A stretch of DNA of 64,000 bases from Aliiroseovarius sediminis (GTDB lineage: Bacteria; Pseudomonadota; Alphaproteobacteria; Rhodobacterales; Rhodobacteraceae). The stretch spans positions 62,001 to 126,000 of the forward strand of contig NZ_JALBYP010000032.1 in NCBI RefSeq assembly GCF_022678485.1, written 5' to 3'. A program made the translations under genes and the position numbers. Below, piece by piece: positions 18,749-30,144 of this stretch. Every line of letters begins with the position of its first letter. The stretch's first letter is position 1. The notes beneath the pieces are model-generated. The model worked only from the letters and a program-made list of their open reading frames with translations, did no database searches and was not told the origin of the DNA.

Positions 18749-21010
18749 ATGCCCAAAGCCAAGATCACGTCAGAAGAGGCGCTTGCCTTCCACCTGGACC
18801 CGATGCCCGGCAAGTTCGAGGTCACGCCTTCGGTCCCCATGACGACGCAGCGCGATTTGTCGCTGGCCTATAGCCCTGGCGTGGCGGTCCCGTGCGAGTC
18901 GATCGCGGCCGATCCGCAAACGGCGTATGACTATACGAACAAGGGCAATCTGGTCGCCGTTATCTCGAACGGGACGGCGGTTTTGGGGTTGGGCAATTTG
19001 GGTGCGCTCGCGTCAAAGCCGGTGATGGAAGGCAAGGCGGTGCTGTTCAAGCGGTTTGCGGACGTGAACTCGATCGACATTGAGCTTGATACCGAAGATC
19101 CCGACGCCTTCATCGACGCGGTCAAGCTGATGGGCCCGACCTTTGGTGGCATCAACCTTGAAGATATCAAGGCGCCCGAGTGCTTCATCATCGAACAGCG
19201 CCTGAAAGAAGAAATGGATATTCCCGTTTTCCATGACGATCAGCATGGAACAGCGGTGATCTGTGCGGCGGGCTTGATGAACGCGCTGCACCTGTCGGGT
19301 AAGAAGATCGAAGATTGCCGGATCGTCGCCAATGGCGCGGGGGCGGCGGGCATCGCATGCGTTGAATTGATCAAGGCGATGGGCGCCAAGCACGACAATT
19401 GTATCCTTTGCGATACGAAAGGCGTGATCTATCAGGGGCGCAAGGAAGGCATGAACCAGTGGAAATCTGCCCACGCCGCCAACACCGACCTGCGCACGCT
19501 GGAAGACGCGATGGAAGGTGCTGACGTGTTTTTGGGCGTGTCTGCCAAGGGCGCGGTGACGCAGGACATGGTCGCCTCGATGGCCGATAACCCGGTGATT
19601 TTCGCGATGGCAAACCCCGACCCGGAAATCACTCCGGAAGAAGCCCACGAGGTGCGCAACGACGCGATCGTCGCCACGGGGCGATCAGATTACCCCAACC
19701 AGGTAAATAACGTGCTGGGCTTTCCCTATCTTTTTCGCGGCGCGCTGGACATCAATGCCCGCGCCATCAATGACGAAATGAAGATCGCCTGCGCCCGTGC
19801 CCTGGCCGAATTGGCGCGCGAGGATGTGCCGGACGAGGTCGCGCTGGCATATGGTAAGAAACTGACCTTTGGGCGCGATTATATTATCCCGACCCCCTTT
19901 GATCCGCGTCTTATCCACGTCATTCCCCCCGCCGTTGCGCGGGCGGGCATGGATACGGGCGTCGCACGTCGCCCCATCATAGACATGGATGGGTATGAGC
20001 TTAGCTTGAAGGCGCGGATGGACCCGACTGCCTCGATCCTGCGCGGGATCACGGCGCGGGCGCGGAAAAATCAGGCGACGATGATCTTTGCAGAAGGTGA
20101 CACGCCGCAGGTTCTTCGCGCCGCCGTGCAGTATCAGCGCAACGGATATGGCCGCGCTTTGGTCATTGGCCGAGAAGAGGACGTGAAATCCAAGTTGCAA
20201 GCCGAAGGGCTGGGTGACGCCGTGCGTGAACTGCGCGTCGTGAATGCCGCCAATACCGAGCATCTGCCTGCCTATAAGGATTTTTTGTACAACCGTCTTC
20301 AAAGGACCGGGTTTGATCACCACGATATCCGGCGGCTGGCGTCGCGCGACCGGCATGTGTTCGCGTCCCTGATGTTGGCGCACGGGCATGGCGATGGGCT
20401 GGTCACGGGGGCCACCCGCAAATCCGCCTATGTGCTGGACCGGATCAACCATGTGTTCGATGCGCGCGCCACCGATGGTGCGGTTGGTGTGACCGCGCTT
20501 TTGCACAGGGGGCGCATCGTTCTGATTGCCGATACGCTGGTTCATGAGTGGCCCGACGCCGAGGATTTGGCAAACATCGCCGAACGCACCGCAGGGGTGG
20601 CGCGTGGCTTGGGGCTTGAACCGCGGGTGGCATTCGTCAGCTTCTCGACCTTCGGGTATCCGGTGTCGGAACGTGCCGAAAAGATGCACGAAGCGCCCGC
20701 CATTCTGGAGGCCCGCGGCGCGGATTTCGAATTTGATGGCGAGATGACAGCTGATGTTGCCCTGAACGCAGACGTGCTGGCGCAATATCCGTTCTGTCGC
20801 CTGTCGGCCCCCGCGAATATTCTGGTGGTGCCGGCGCGGCATTCGGCGTCAATTTCGGTCAAGATGATGCAGGAACTGGCAGGCGCGACGGTGATTGGTC
20901 CGATCCTGTCGGGTATTGATCAACCAATCCAGATTTGCTCGACCAACTCGACGTCAAACGACATTCTGAACATGGCGGTCTTGGCCGCGGCCCGGTTGGG
21001 CGAACGCTAA
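18749..21010 (+). CDS. maeB: NADP-dependent malic enzyme with phosphotransacetylase-like domain
   Basis: Oxidative decarboxylation of malate to pyruvate with NADP. The 753-residue protein has the malic enzyme domain in the first 430 residues (YSPGVAVPC; HDDQHGTA for metal and malate; NGAGAAGIAC nucleotide-binding loop) and a C-terminal domain resembling phosphate acetyltransferase (about 445-753), the MaeB architecture. In characterised MaeB proteins the second domain is regulatory rather than catalytic. Start chosen at ATG 18749, giving MPKAKITSEEAL. Confidence 0.94.
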   Translation: MPKAKITSEEALAFHLDPMPGKFEVTPSVPMTTQRDLSLAYSPGVAVPCESIAADPQTAYDYTNKGNLVAVISNGTAVLGLGNLGALASKPVMEGKAVLFKRFADVNSIDIELDTEDPDAFIDAVKLMGPTFGGINLEDIKAPECFIIEQRLKEEMDIPVFHDDQHGTAVICAAGLMNALHLSGKKIEDCRIVANGAGAAGIACVELIKAMGAKHDNCILCDTKGVIYQGRKEGMNQWKSAHAANTDLRTLEDAMEGADVFLGVSAKGAVTQDMVASMADNPVIFAMANPDPEITPEEAHEVRNDAIVATGRSDYPNQVNNVLGFPYLFRGALDINARAINDEMKIACARALAELAREDVPDEVALAYGKKLTFGRDYIIPTPFDPRLIHVIPPAVARAGMDTGVARRPIIDMDGYELSLKARMDPTASILRGITARARKNQATMIFAEGDTPQVLRAAVQYQRNGYGRALVIGREEDVKSKLQAEGLGDAVRELRVVNAANTEHLPAYKDFLYNRLQRTGFDHHDIRRLASRDRHVFASLMLAHGHGDGLVTGATRKSAYVLDRINHVFDARATDGAVGVTALLHRGRIVLIADTLVHEWPDAEDLANIAERTAGVARGLGLEPRVAFVSFSTFGYPVSERAEKMHEAPAILEARGADFEFDGEMTADVALNADVLAQYPFCRLSAPANILVVPARHSASISVKMMQELAGATVIGPILSGIDQPIQICSTNSTSNDILNMAVLAAARLGER

Positions 21011-21032
21011 GCGCATTTAACGACGCCTTATC

Positions 21033-21068
21033 AAAACGAAAACGCCCCGCCAGACAACTGACGGGGCG
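21033..21068 (-). terminator. rho-independent terminator of icd
   Basis: Read on the minus strand: stem CGCCCCG / CGGGGCG (21062-21068 with 21043-21049) followed by TTTTCGTTTT. It lies 23 bases after the icd stop, in the gap to convergent maeB. Confidence 0.75.
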
Positions 21069-21090
21069 TGCGGTTAACCCTGCGGACAGA

Positions 21091-23304
21091 TTAGCTGATG
21101 ATGTCGTTCAGCGTCGTGCTGGGCCGCATCACATTGGCTTTCTTCTCTGCGCTCGGGTGGTAATAGCCGCCGATATCGGCCGTCGGGCCTTGAACAGCGG
21201 CAAGCTCGCCCAGAATGGCGTCTTCATTGTCAGCCAGTGCTTTTGCTACGGGGGCAAATTCTGCCGCGATCTCGGCGTCGTCGTTTTGGGCAGCCAGAGC
21301 TTCCGCCCAATAGCGCGCAAACCAATAGTGGCTGGCGCGGTTGTCCGGCTCCCCGACCTTGCGCGAGGGCGAACGGTTGTTGTCCAGAATACCCTGCGTC
21401 GCATCCTCAGCCGCACGACCCAGAACGCCCGCCTTGGTGTTGCCCTTCTGATCTGCCAAGAAGTTCAGGCTTTCGCCCAGCGCGCAGAATTCGCCCATCG
21501 AGTCCCAGCGCAGGTGGTTTTCCTGGACTAACTGCTGAACGTGTTTAGGGGCCGAGCCACCGGCACCGGTTTCAAACAGCCCGCCACCATTCATCAGCTT
21601 CACGATCGACAGCATCTTGGCCGAGGTGCCAAGCTCCAGAATCGGGAACAGGTCCGTCAGATAATCGCGCAGCACGTTGCCGGTGATGGCAATCGAATCC
21701 TTGCCCGCCGTGATGGTTTTCAACGATTGGCGGGTTGCTTCACGCGGGGCCATAATCTGGAACTTGTCGGCGACACCGGCTTCTTTCAACGCTGGCTTCA
21801 CATATTTGATCAGCTCGGCGTCATGGGCGCGGTTTGCGTCCAGCCAGAAGATCGCTTCCGACCCGGTCAGGCGTTGACGGTCTATCGCAAGCTCGATCCA
21901 GTTTTCGATCGGTGCTTTCTTCACGGTGCAAGCGCGCCAGATATCCCCAGCTTCAACGTCGTGCGAATGAAGCGTGTCACCATTTGCCAGAACGACGCGA
22001 ATGGTGCCATCGGCGGGCGCTTCGAACGTGGTGGGGTGCGAGCCGTATTCTTCGGCTTTCTGCGCCATTAGACCCACATTTGCGACAGCACCGGCAGTGG
22101 TCACGTCCAGCTTGCCGTTTTCCTTGAAGAAGTTGATCGTCTCGTCATAGACGGTCGCATAGCAGCGGTCGGGGATCACGCAATTGGTATCACCTTTATT
22201 GCCGTCGGCGTCCCAGCCCTTGCCGCCCGCGCGGATCACGGCGGGCATCGAGGCGTCGATGATCACATCTGACGGCACGTGCAGGTTGGTGATGCCTTTG
22301 TCACTGTCGACCATATACATAGCGGGGCGTTCGGCGCGAACGGCGTCAATGGCGGCCATGATCTCGGCGTCGCCTTTCACACGTTCCAGCAAGTCGCCCA
22401 TGCCCGAGTTCGGGCTAACGCCCAGCGCCTCTAGTTTCTTGCCATATTTTTCGAACACTGGGGCCAGCCAGGCTTTCACGGCGTGACCGAAAATGATCGG
22501 GTCCGAGACTTTCATCATGGTCGCTTTCAGGTGAAGCGAGAACATGGTGCCGTCGGCCTTGGTATCCTGGATGGCATCCGCCAAGAAGGCGCCAAGGGCT
22601 TTGGCCGACATGAAGGTTGCGTCCGCAATGGTGCCTTCATCCAGCATCCAGCCGTCTTTCAGAACGGTAACGTCGCCGTCTTTGCCGACGAATTCGATCT
22701 TTGCGTCACCTGCCTGATCTGCGGTGATCGTGGCTGCCTTCTCGTTCGCATAGAAATCATTGTCGGGCATGGACGATACTTTGGTTTTGCTGTCAGCCGA
22801 CCAATCCCCCATTGAATGCGGGTTATTTTGGGCGAAGTTCTTCACAGCTTTTGCCGCGCGACGGTCCGAGTTGCCTTCGCGCAGAACCGGGTTCACCGCC
22901 GAGCCCTTGATCGCATCATAGCGCGCGCGGATGGCTTTTTCGTCGTCTGTCTTGGGCTCTTCCGGATAGTCAGGAAGCTTGTAGCCTTGCGCCTGCAGCT
23001 CTTCTACCGCTGCCATGAGTTGCGGCACCGAGGCCGAGATGTTCGGCAATTTGATCACGTTGGCATCGGGTGTTTTCACCAGTTTGCCAAGTTCGGCCAG
23101 ATCGTCCGTCTGGCGTTGTTCTTCGGTCAGCTTCTCGGGAAAAGCCGCCAAGATGCGCGCCGCAAGCGAGATATCCTTGGTGCCAACGGTCACGCCGGCG
23201 GCGGACGCAAAGCGTTTGATGATGGGCAGGAACGACGCGCTGGCCAGCTCGGGCGCTTCGTCTACAATGGTATACAGAATATCAGGTTGCGATGTATCGG
23301 TCAT
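21091..23304 (-). CDS. icd: isocitrate dehydrogenase, NADP-dependent, monomeric type
   Basis: TCA cycle enzyme producing 2-oxoglutarate and NADPH. The 737-residue protein matches the large monomeric IDH family (about 740 residues), not the 45-kDa dimeric type. It includes the [22 protein letters not shown] region and a [14 protein letters not shown] segment characteristic of that family. ATG 23304 follows an AGAGG ribosome site. An open frame to 23457 precedes it but is not family-like. The 139-bp leader to the upstream yoaP-like gene holds an 11-bp inverted repeat. Confidence 0.95.
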   Translation of the reverse strand: MTDTSQPDILYTIVDEAPELASASFLPIIKRFASAAGVTVGTKDISLAARILAAFPEKLTEEQRQTDDLAELGKLVKTPDANVIKLPNISASVPQLMAAVEELQAQGYKLPDYPEEPKTDDEKAIRARYDAIKGSAVNPVLREGNSDRRAAKAVKNFAQNNPHSMGDWSADSKTKVSSMPDNDFYANEKAATITADQAGDAKIEFVGKDGDVTVLKDGWMLDEGTIADATFMSAKALGAFLADAIQDTKADGTMFSLHLKATMMKVSDPIIFGHAVKAWLAPVFEKYGKKLEALGVSPNSGMGDLLERVKGDAEIMAAIDAVRAERPAMYMVDSDKGITNLHVPSDVIIDASMPAVIRAGGKGWDADGNKGDTNCVIPDRCYATVYDETINFFKENGKLDVTTAGAVANVGLMAQKAEEYGSHPTTFEAPADGTIRVVLANGDTLHSHDVEAGDIWRACTVKKAPIENWIELAIDRQRLTGSEAIFWLDANRAHDAELIKYVKPALKEAGVADKFQIMAPREATRQSLKTITAGKDSIAITGNVLRDYLTDLFPILELGTSAKMLSIVKLMNGGGLFETGAGGSAPKHVQQLVQENHLRWDSMGEFCALGESLNFLADQKGNTKAGVLGRAAEDATQGILDNNRSPSRKVGEPDNRASHYWFARYWAEALAAQNDDAEIAAEFAPVAKALADNEDAILGELAAVQGPTADIGGYYHPSAEKKANVMRPSTTLNDIIS

Positions 23305-23317
23305 GTCAGGACACCTC

Positions 23318-23410
23318 TTTTTTCGTGGAGAGCTTCGCCGAGGGGTCAACGCCCCGAATGGCGAAAGGTGAGATTTCCCCACCCACATACACAAGATTGC
23401 CACGAAAAAA
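23318..23410. repeat. 11-bp inverted repeat in the icd leader
   Basis: TTTTTTCGTGG (23318-23328) and CCACGAAAAAA (23400-23410) are perfect inverted copies 71 bases apart, just upstream of the icd start on the minus strand. They could pair in RNA or act as operators; no terminator T-run follows in the right place. Confidence 0.4.
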
Positions 23411-23443
23411 AAGGGACTTGCGCGCAGAAGGGGCGGTTTTCGG

Positions 23444-24196
23444 CTATGATAACGCAAGCAGCGGCATGATCTGTTTCTTCAACAGATAGTGGCTGGCAAT
23501 CTCGCGCCCATCATGGACGATGGAAAATACGCCATAAGGGTTCGGAACCTGCTGACGCAGCTGCTTTGCGGATGTGACTTCGATGGCGCGAAAGGGAATG
23601 CCTGCGTCGTGCGCCGCATCTTTTGCGTTGCTGGTAGCGTCTTCCAGATACGGGCACTGCGCACTGTGAAACACGCTCAAGCCGGGGCCACAGGCGGTGG
23701 CTTTCTGGTCAAAACCGCCGACAATGCGCGGCAATGGAACGTCGCCAAATGCCTTTAGCATCAGATCAAAGTCAGGGTCTGACTGATCGACAGGATCATA
23801 GCCACGCGCCGCCAGGATTTTCTTGTCGATCAACCAATTGCCTTTGCGGGTCAGGGCGGTCACGCCGCGATAGCCGTTATCACGCGCCCAAGCCTCAACT
23901 TCGTCCAGCAGTTGTTTGGCGTGGCCTTTGCCCTGGCTTTTGCCGACAACCCAAAGGCAGTGAATGGCAACAAGATCATCGGCGTTTTCGATACCGCGCC
24001 AAGCGTACTTGGCTGGGATGAATTCGACAAACCCGCGCTCGCTGTCGCCCAGCAGGCGCAGCTGCATCCCTTCTGAAAACCGGTCAGCCAGCCACGCGCG
24101 CTTCCGCTTCCAAGCGCTGGTCTTGCGTGCGCTCATCTTGCAGAAGAAACCGTGCTTTTCGACGGTATCATTTGTGACGGTGATCAAGTCTGTCAT
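23444..24196 (-). CDS. GNAT acetyltransferase with YoaP-like C-terminal domain
   Basis: Predicted N-acetyltransferase of unknown substrate. The 250-residue protein has a GNAT domain with the acetyl-CoA-binding loop GKSQGKG at about 85-91, and a C-terminal region starting near CPYLEDA that resembles the YoaP domain of Bacillus YoaP (about 250 residues). The C-terminal part has a thioredoxin-like look with a lone cysteine. ATG 24196 is chosen; it begins [13 protein letters not shown]. Same strand as icd, 139 bases upstream of it. Confidence 0.75.
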   Translation of the reverse strand: MTDLITVTNDTVEKHGFFCKMSARKTSAWKRKRAWLADRFSEGMQLRLLGDSERGFVEFIPAKYAWRGIENADDLVAIHCLWVVGKSQGKGHAKQLLDEVEAWARDNGYRGVTALTRKGNWLIDKKILAARGYDPVDQSDPDFDLMLKAFGDVPLPRIVGGFDQKATACGPGLSVFHSAQCPYLEDATSNAKDAAHDAGIPFRAIEVTSAKQLRQQVPNPYGVFSIVHDGREIASHYLLKKQIMPLLALS

Positions 24197-24261
24197 GCGA
24201 GCCTCTTTCGTGCAGGCTCGCATGATTTATCTGAGTTGTCTTTGAGGCGCGTCAAACGGGC

Positions 24262-25281
24262 CTAAAGCCGATCCATAATCGCTTCGGCGATCGACATGGT
24301 GTTGCCGGTGCCACCCAAATCGGGCGTAACCCGGTCTTTCGCTTGAACAGTGTCTATCACGGCCTTTTTCAGACGGTCCGCGTCGCCGTTCAGGCCTACA
24401 TGTTCCAGCATCAGACCGGCACCCATCAGGAAGGCGCAGGGGTTCGCTTTCTGCTGGCCGGCAATGTCGGGGGCCGATCCATGGACAGCCTCGAAAATTG
24501 CGGCGTCTTTGCCGATATTGGCGCCGGGGGCCAGCCCCAGACCGCCGACCAGCCCGGCGGCAAGGTCGGACAGGATGTCGCCGAACAGGTTGGTGGTGAC
24601 GATCACGTCGAAGGCATCGGGATACATGACCATCTGCATGGCGCAGGCATCAACGATGCGGTCATCCCATTCCACGCGGCCCTCGTATTCTTTCGCCACG
24701 TCGCGCGCTTCTTCAAGAAACATGCCGGACAGCAGTTTCAGGATGTTGGCCTTGTGAACGATCGAGACTTTCTTGCGCCCGTTGGCGACAGCGTATTCGA
24801 ATGCAGCGCGGGTGATCCGCCGCGCTTCATCTTTGGTGTTGTAACCGGTGGAGTAGACTTTGCCTTGCGGGTCGCCGTTATGTTCCATGTATCCTTCGTC
24901 GGCGATGTAGTACCCTTCAAGGTTCTCGCGAAAGATCACCATGTCGACATTGTCATACCGGCCATCGGTCTTGATGGTCTTGGTGGGACGCACGTTGGCA
25001 AAAAGCTCAAACTCCTGCCGAAGTTGCAGGTTGATCGACGTGAAGCCACCGCCAACCGGGGTGGTCAGGGGACCTTTCAGCGCCAGCTTGGTGCGGCGGA
25101 TGCTATCGATTGTTTCTTGCGGAAGGGGTACGCCAGATGCGTCAATGCCTGCCATGCCCGCTTGCTGCACATCCCATTTGAAGGGCGCGCCCATGTGGTC
25201 AAGGATGGCGGTCACGGCTTCGGTGATTTCTGGGCCGATCCCATCGCCGGGGATCAAGGTGGCGTCGATCTGAGTGGTCAT
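24262..25281 (-). CDS. isocitrate/isopropylmalate dehydrogenase family protein (NAD-IDH-like)
   Basis: Beta-decarboxylating dehydrogenase of 339 residues. It shows IPGDGIGPE near the N-terminus, the substrate loop with GGGFTSINLQLRQ and ANVRPTK, FRENLEGYY, Tyr/Lys and Asp catalytic positions (NLFGDILSD), and the C-terminal nucleotide motif EAVHGSAPDIAG. The loop resembles NAD-dependent isocitrate dehydrogenase (IDH3-like) rather than LeuB, and no leuC/leuD genes are near. Exact substrate (isocitrate, homoisocitrate or isopropylmalate) cannot be settled by reading. Start at ATG 25281. Confidence 0.85.
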   Translation of the reverse strand: MTTQIDATLIPGDGIGPEITEAVTAILDHMGAPFKWDVQQAGMAGIDASGVPLPQETIDSIRRTKLALKGPLTTPVGGGFTSINLQLRQEFELFANVRPTKTIKTDGRYDNVDMVIFRENLEGYYIADEGYMEHNGDPQGKVYSTGYNTKDEARRITRAAFEYAVANGRKKVSIVHKANILKLLSGMFLEEARDVAKEYEGRVEWDDRIVDACAMQMVMYPDAFDVIVTTNLFGDILSDLAAGLVGGLGLAPGANIGKDAAIFEAVHGSAPDIAGQQKANPCAFLMGAGLMLEHVGLNGDADRLKKAVIDTVQAKDRVTPDLGGTGNTMSIAEAIMDRL

Positions 25282-25324
25282 GGCGGATTGTCCCTTGTTG
25301 CGAGAAACCTGAATTCTGGCCCTC

Positions 25325-25339
25325 GTATAGTCGGTATAC
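25325..25339. promoter_or_regulatory. dyad GTATA-N5-TATAC between divergent genes
   Basis: A 5-bp inverted repeat (25325-25329 and 25335-25339) lies in the 185-bp gap between the IDH-like gene and the sugar kinase. Its sequence is like GntR-type operators, but no regulator gene is adjacent. Confidence 0.3.
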
Positions 25340-25466
25340 AATGGAATACAACCACAAAGTCACATCCATAAAGCGGAATGAAACGTCGGTCGCATCGTGC
25401 GGATATCAAGATTTCAGCTTGCGGTGGCCGTGTCAAAGACTAGGGTTTCGGCAATAAGGGGGGACC

Positions 25467-26348
25467 ATGCCCATCTTCAATTTCGGCTCGATCAATATCG
25501 ACAATTTCTACTACCTGCCGCACCTGCCGCAACCGGGCGAGACACTTAGCTCTGACCGCTACGTGCAGCAGATGGGCGGGAAGGGCGCCAACCAATCGGT
25601 TGCCGCAGCGCGGGCGGGCAGTGCTGTGATCCATATCGGTGCGGTCGGCGAAAATGGTGGATGGTGTCGTGATACGCTGGACGCAGCGGGCGTCGATACG
25701 CGGCATGTTCAGTCGCTGACCGCACCTACAGGACATGCGAACATTTATGTCGACCGGGCGGCTGAGAACCAGATCGTGCTGCTGCCCGGCGCCAATCGAG
25801 CGATGGAATGGGATGCGGTTCGCGCGGCGATCGAAGCGGCGACCGCAGGCGACATATTGCTGTTACAGAACGAAACCGACCATGTGCAGCGCGCCGCCGA
25901 AACAGGACGCGCCCAAGAGATGCGCGTGATCTATTCCGCCGCCCCGTTCGAGCCAAAGGCGGTTCAGGCGGTGCTGCCCTTCTGTGATCTTCTTGCGTTG
26001 AACCAGGTCGAAGCCGATCAGCTGTCGCAGGCGCTGGGCGTTGCAATCGAGGATATCAATGTGCCTGCCGTGCTGATCACGCGCGGGGCTGATGGGGCAG
26101 TATGGCGCGATCAGGTTAAGGGCACCGAGGTCAACGCCCCCGCCTTTCGCGTCGATCCTGTCGACACGACTGGCGCCGGGGATTGTTTCATCGGTAATTT
26201 TGCGGCGGCTCTAGATCAGGGGCACGGGGTCAAGACCGCGCTTCTGAAAGCCTCGGCCGCATCTGCCATTCAGGTCACGCGTGAAGGCACGTCCGAGGTT
26301 ATGCCGCGCGCAGACGAGGTTGTGGATTTCTTGGCCGAAAGGCTCTAA
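25467..26348 (+). CDS. ribokinase-like PfkB family carbohydrate kinase
   Basis: ATP-dependent sugar kinase. The 293-residue protein has the PfkB N-terminal signature with GGKGAN at 37-42 and the C-terminal signature DTTGAGD at 233-239, whose Asp239 is the catalytic base. The N-terminal Asn10-Ile-Asp12 fits ribokinase (sugar-binding NxD). No transporter or isomerase lies next to it, so ribose is likely but not proven. Its stop overlaps the convergent SCP2 gene by 4 bases. Confidence 0.88.
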   Translation: MPIFNFGSINIDNFYYLPHLPQPGETLSSDRYVQQMGGKGANQSVAAARAGSAVIHIGAVGENGGWCRDTLDAAGVDTRHVQSLTAPTGHANIYVDRAAENQIVLLPGANRAMEWDAVRAAIEAATAGDILLLQNETDHVQRAAETGRAQEMRVIYSAAPFEPKAVQAVLPFCDLLALNQVEADQLSQALGVAIEDINVPAVLITRGADGAVWRDQVKGTEVNAPAFRVDPVDTTGAGDCFIGNFAAALDQGHGVKTALLKASAASAIQVTREGTSEVMPRADEVVDFLAERL

Positions 26349-26629
26349 CCCAGCAGCCTTGCCAGTTTCAGCGCGGTCGGCACATCGCCCGAGATCTTGA
26401 TTTTGCCCATCATCACGGCGGTCATCGGGTTCAGTTTCCCGGCAAGAAGCTGTTGCAGGTGCTCGGTCGACAGACGCAGCGCGCAATCGGTATCGCGATC
26501 TTGCGTGCTGGCGTGATTGTCGGCCAACACGATCACCCCGTCTGGCCCGCAATCGAATTTAAGCGACCCGTCGAAGCCGCGCCCATCAAGACCGGCCTGA
26601 ATCCCCTCGGCGATTTTTTGAAGTGGCAT
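26345..26629 (-). CDS. SCP2 sterol-binding domain protein
   Basis: A 94-residue single SCP2 (sterol carrier protein 2) domain, which holds hydrophobic ligands such as acyl chains in a tunnel. The C-terminal segment LNPMTAVMMGKIKISGD is the family signature. The native ligand is unknown. Not obviously in an operon: DUF1810 lies 72 bases upstream on the same strand. Confidence 0.85.
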   Translation of the reverse strand: MPLQKIAEGIQAGLDGRGFDGSLKFDCGPDGVIVLADNHASTQDRDTDCALRLSTEHLQQLLAGKLNPMTAVMMGKIKISGDVPTALKLARLLG

Positions 26630-26701
26630 CTTGTTTCCCCTTTTCGTCAGCGATAAGGGCGGCGAAGCGGGAAGACAAGATTGACCAAAGGGCGGCTGAC
26701 G

Positions 26702-27141
26702 TCAGGTTCGGTCCAAAGCCACCACGGTGCGCGGGCACGGGGCGCCGTTATAAAAAGCGTCCAACACCTGTTCAAAGACGGATGGCGCATCCGGCACTGC
26801 GGCGAAAAGCGTCATGCTGGATTGCAATTTTTTCGCGTCTATCTTGCCCAATATCGCAACTGGGTCCGTCCCAGTATGTTCCAGCAGCAGGGACGAGGTG
26901 ATAACCAGCCGACGTTTCAATTCGTCATGTGCCAGATAGGCGGTCGCTTCTTCCAGCCCCTCAAGCCCGTAAAGCTGGGACATGTCCGACTGGCCCAATT
27001 CGGCCAGCTGCGGAAATACGAACCACATCCAGTGACTGGTCTTTTCCCCGGCCTGCAACTCGCTCAGGACATCGCTCCAAACGGTGTCCTGAGCTTCGAT
27101 GAACATCTCCAGTTCATCATCGTCGAAATCGTCGTCGTAAG

Positions 27142-27145
<4 letters not shown>
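26702..27145 (-). CDS. DUF1810 family protein
   Basis: A 147-residue soluble protein with the DUF1810 pattern: an N-terminal [20 protein letters not shown] (the most conserved stretch), [15 protein letters not shown], and a C-terminal region. Function is not established. ATG overlaps the argG stop by 4 bases, so it is translated after argG. Confidence 0.85.
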
Positions 27146-28368
<1,223 letters not shown>

Positions 28369-28501
28369 CATATTCTCCTACATGTGTTCTGCGCGCAGTT
28401 ACCTTTTTTTGTTGGCAAGAGCAAGGATCGTCGCCCCGCGATTGGTCGGGTCCAGCGATGCAGGGCTTGAACCGGTGGCCGTTTCAGGCAAAAGCTGGGT
28501 T

Positions 28502-29749
28502 ATGACCAGCTTTACAGACAAAGCCCACAGCGCCGAGCATCTGATGCGAACGCTGTTTGCGGCCACGCCCTTGCAACGAAACGATCACCTGTCGGGTCTC
28601 TATGACGCCGATATCTGGCTGAAGCGCGAGGACCTCAGCCCGGTGCGCAGCTATAAAATCCGCGGCGCGCTGAATGCGATGGCGAAGGTGCGTGCGCGCA
28701 GTCCCGGGACAGGGGTGTTCGTTTGTGCGTCGGCCGGAAATCATGCGCAGGGTGTGGCTTTTGTCTGCCGGCATTTCGATGTTCAGGGCGTGATTTTCAT
28801 GCCTGTTACCACGCCGCGTCAAAAAATCGCCAAGACGCGCATGTTCGGTGGCGATAATGTGGAAATCCGCATGGTTGGTGACTATTTCGACGACACACTG
28901 GCCGAGGCAAAGCGGTATTGTTCTGACGCCGGTGGGCACTTTCTGTCACCCTTCGACGATCTGGATGTAATCGAAGGTCAAGCCAGCGTCGCCGCCGAGA
29001 TTGTCGAACAACTGCGCCGCGCGCCGGACATGATCGTGCTGCCTGTGGGGGGTGGGGGGTTATCGGCGGGAATCACGCAATATTTGCGCGACGTCGCACC
29101 CCAGACTGACATCAGGTATGTCGAACCAGCAGGCGGCGCCAGTTTGCGGGCCGCGCTGAACGCCGGGCAGCCGGTCAAGATTGATCATGTGGATAACTTT
29201 GTCGATGGCGCGGCGGTGGCACAGATCGGGCGGATGACATTTGATGTGCTGAAATCGGTGCCCTCCGACCACGTCCTGACCGCGCCCGAAGATCGCATCT
29301 GCGCCACGATCATCGAGATGCTGAATGTCGAAGGTGTGGTGCTGGAGCCCGCCGGCGCTTTGTCCGTCGATGCCCTGAAAGATCTGCGCGACGAGATAAA
29401 GGGAAAAACCGTGGTCTGCGTGACCTCGGGCGGGAATTTCGATTTCGAACGGCTGCCCGAAGTGAAGGAACGCAGCCAACGCTACGCGGGCGTGAAGAAA
29501 TATTTTCTGCTGCGCTTGCCCCAGCGACCGGGTGCCTTACGTGATTTTCTTCAACTTCTTGGTCCTGACGACAATATTGCGCGGTTTGAATACATGAAGA
29601 AAAGCGCGCGCAATTTCGGGTCGGTTCTGATCGGTATCGAATCAAGCAGCCCACAGAATTTCGAGACACTGTTTTCCCGGTTGGATGACCGCGGCTTTGT
29701 TTATTCCGATATCACCAACGACGAAACTGTTGCGGAGTTCATTGTCTAA
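28502..29749 (+). CDS. ilvA: threonine ammonia-lyase (threonine dehydratase)
   Basis: PLP enzyme that turns threonine into 2-oxobutanoate and ammonia, first step of isoleucine synthesis. From ATG 28502 the protein has 415 residues. The PLP lysine is in RSYKIRGA, the glycine-rich phosphate loop is GGGGLSAG, and a C-terminal regulatory (ACT-like) domain starts around residue 325. One such domain and about 415 residues match the shorter biosynthetic IlvA class. An open extension to 28355 is not family-like. Divergent from argG across 133 bases. Confidence 0.93.
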   Translation: MTSFTDKAHSAEHLMRTLFAATPLQRNDHLSGLYDADIWLKREDLSPVRSYKIRGALNAMAKVRARSPGTGVFVCASAGNHAQGVAFVCRHFDVQGVIFMPVTTPRQKIAKTRMFGGDNVEIRMVGDYFDDTLAEAKRYCSDAGGHFLSPFDDLDVIEGQASVAAEIVEQLRRAPDMIVLPVGGGGLSAGITQYLRDVAPQTDIRYVEPAGGASLRAALNAGQPVKIDHVDNFVDGAAVAQIGRMTFDVLKSVPSDHVLTAPEDRICATIIEMLNVEGVVLEPAGALSVDALKDLRDEIKGKTVVCVTSGGNFDFERLPEVKERSQRYAGVKKYFLLRLPQRPGALRDFLQLLGPDDNIARFEYMKKSARNFGSVLIGIESSSPQNFETLFSRLDDRGFVYSDITNDETVAEFIV

Positions 29750-30060
29750 TCCCCCAGCAAGAAAGCGGTTTTCGATTCGTCATAGGTCTTAAACACCGGG
29801 GCCAATGGAACCGCATCATAATTGCCCGCAGCCGCCTCACGCTCACCCTCGCCACAGAGCTTCGACAAGGCGTCGAAGCCCAGATTCAGGGACGAACTTT
29901 TCAAAAAGTGCATGTCCTGTTCAAATAATGCGGGTTTGGGCGCAGACTTGAGGCGGTAAATCACCTCCTCCACTTCTTCCAGGAACAACTCTGCCACCTC
30001 GGCAAAATCGTCATCGCCGATTTCGGCCTTTAAATCGTTTACGCGATCCCAATTGATCAT
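29746..30060 (-). CDS. histidine phosphotransfer (Hpt) domain protein
   Basis: A 104-residue stand-alone Hpt protein. HFLKSSSLNLG has the Hpt pattern, with His51 as the likely phosphoacceptor inside a four-helix bundle. GGAGG 5 bases upstream supports ATG 30060. It is divergent from the receiver-PP2C gene next door, which suggests that it relays phosphate to or from that receiver. A CtrA-like box lies between them. The stop overlaps that of convergent ilvA. Partner kinase unknown. Confidence 0.85.
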   Translation of the reverse strand: MINWDRVNDLKAEIGDDDFAEVAELFLEEVEEVIYRLKSAPKPALFEQDMHFLKSSSLNLGFDALSKLCGEGEREAAAGNYDAVPLAPVFKTYDESKTAFLLGD

Positions 30061-30144
30061 CAAAACCTCCGACACTTACGCCTTCACAGTAGTGATCATT
30101 CGTTAACAACCAGTAAGTGGCTGCTTTTTGATAAAAATTTCGTA

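Noticed and set aside
24343-25371. 342-codon open frame antisense to the IDH-like gene
   Set aside because: The sense strand has complete beta-decarboxylating dehydrogenase motifs; the antisense reading has none.
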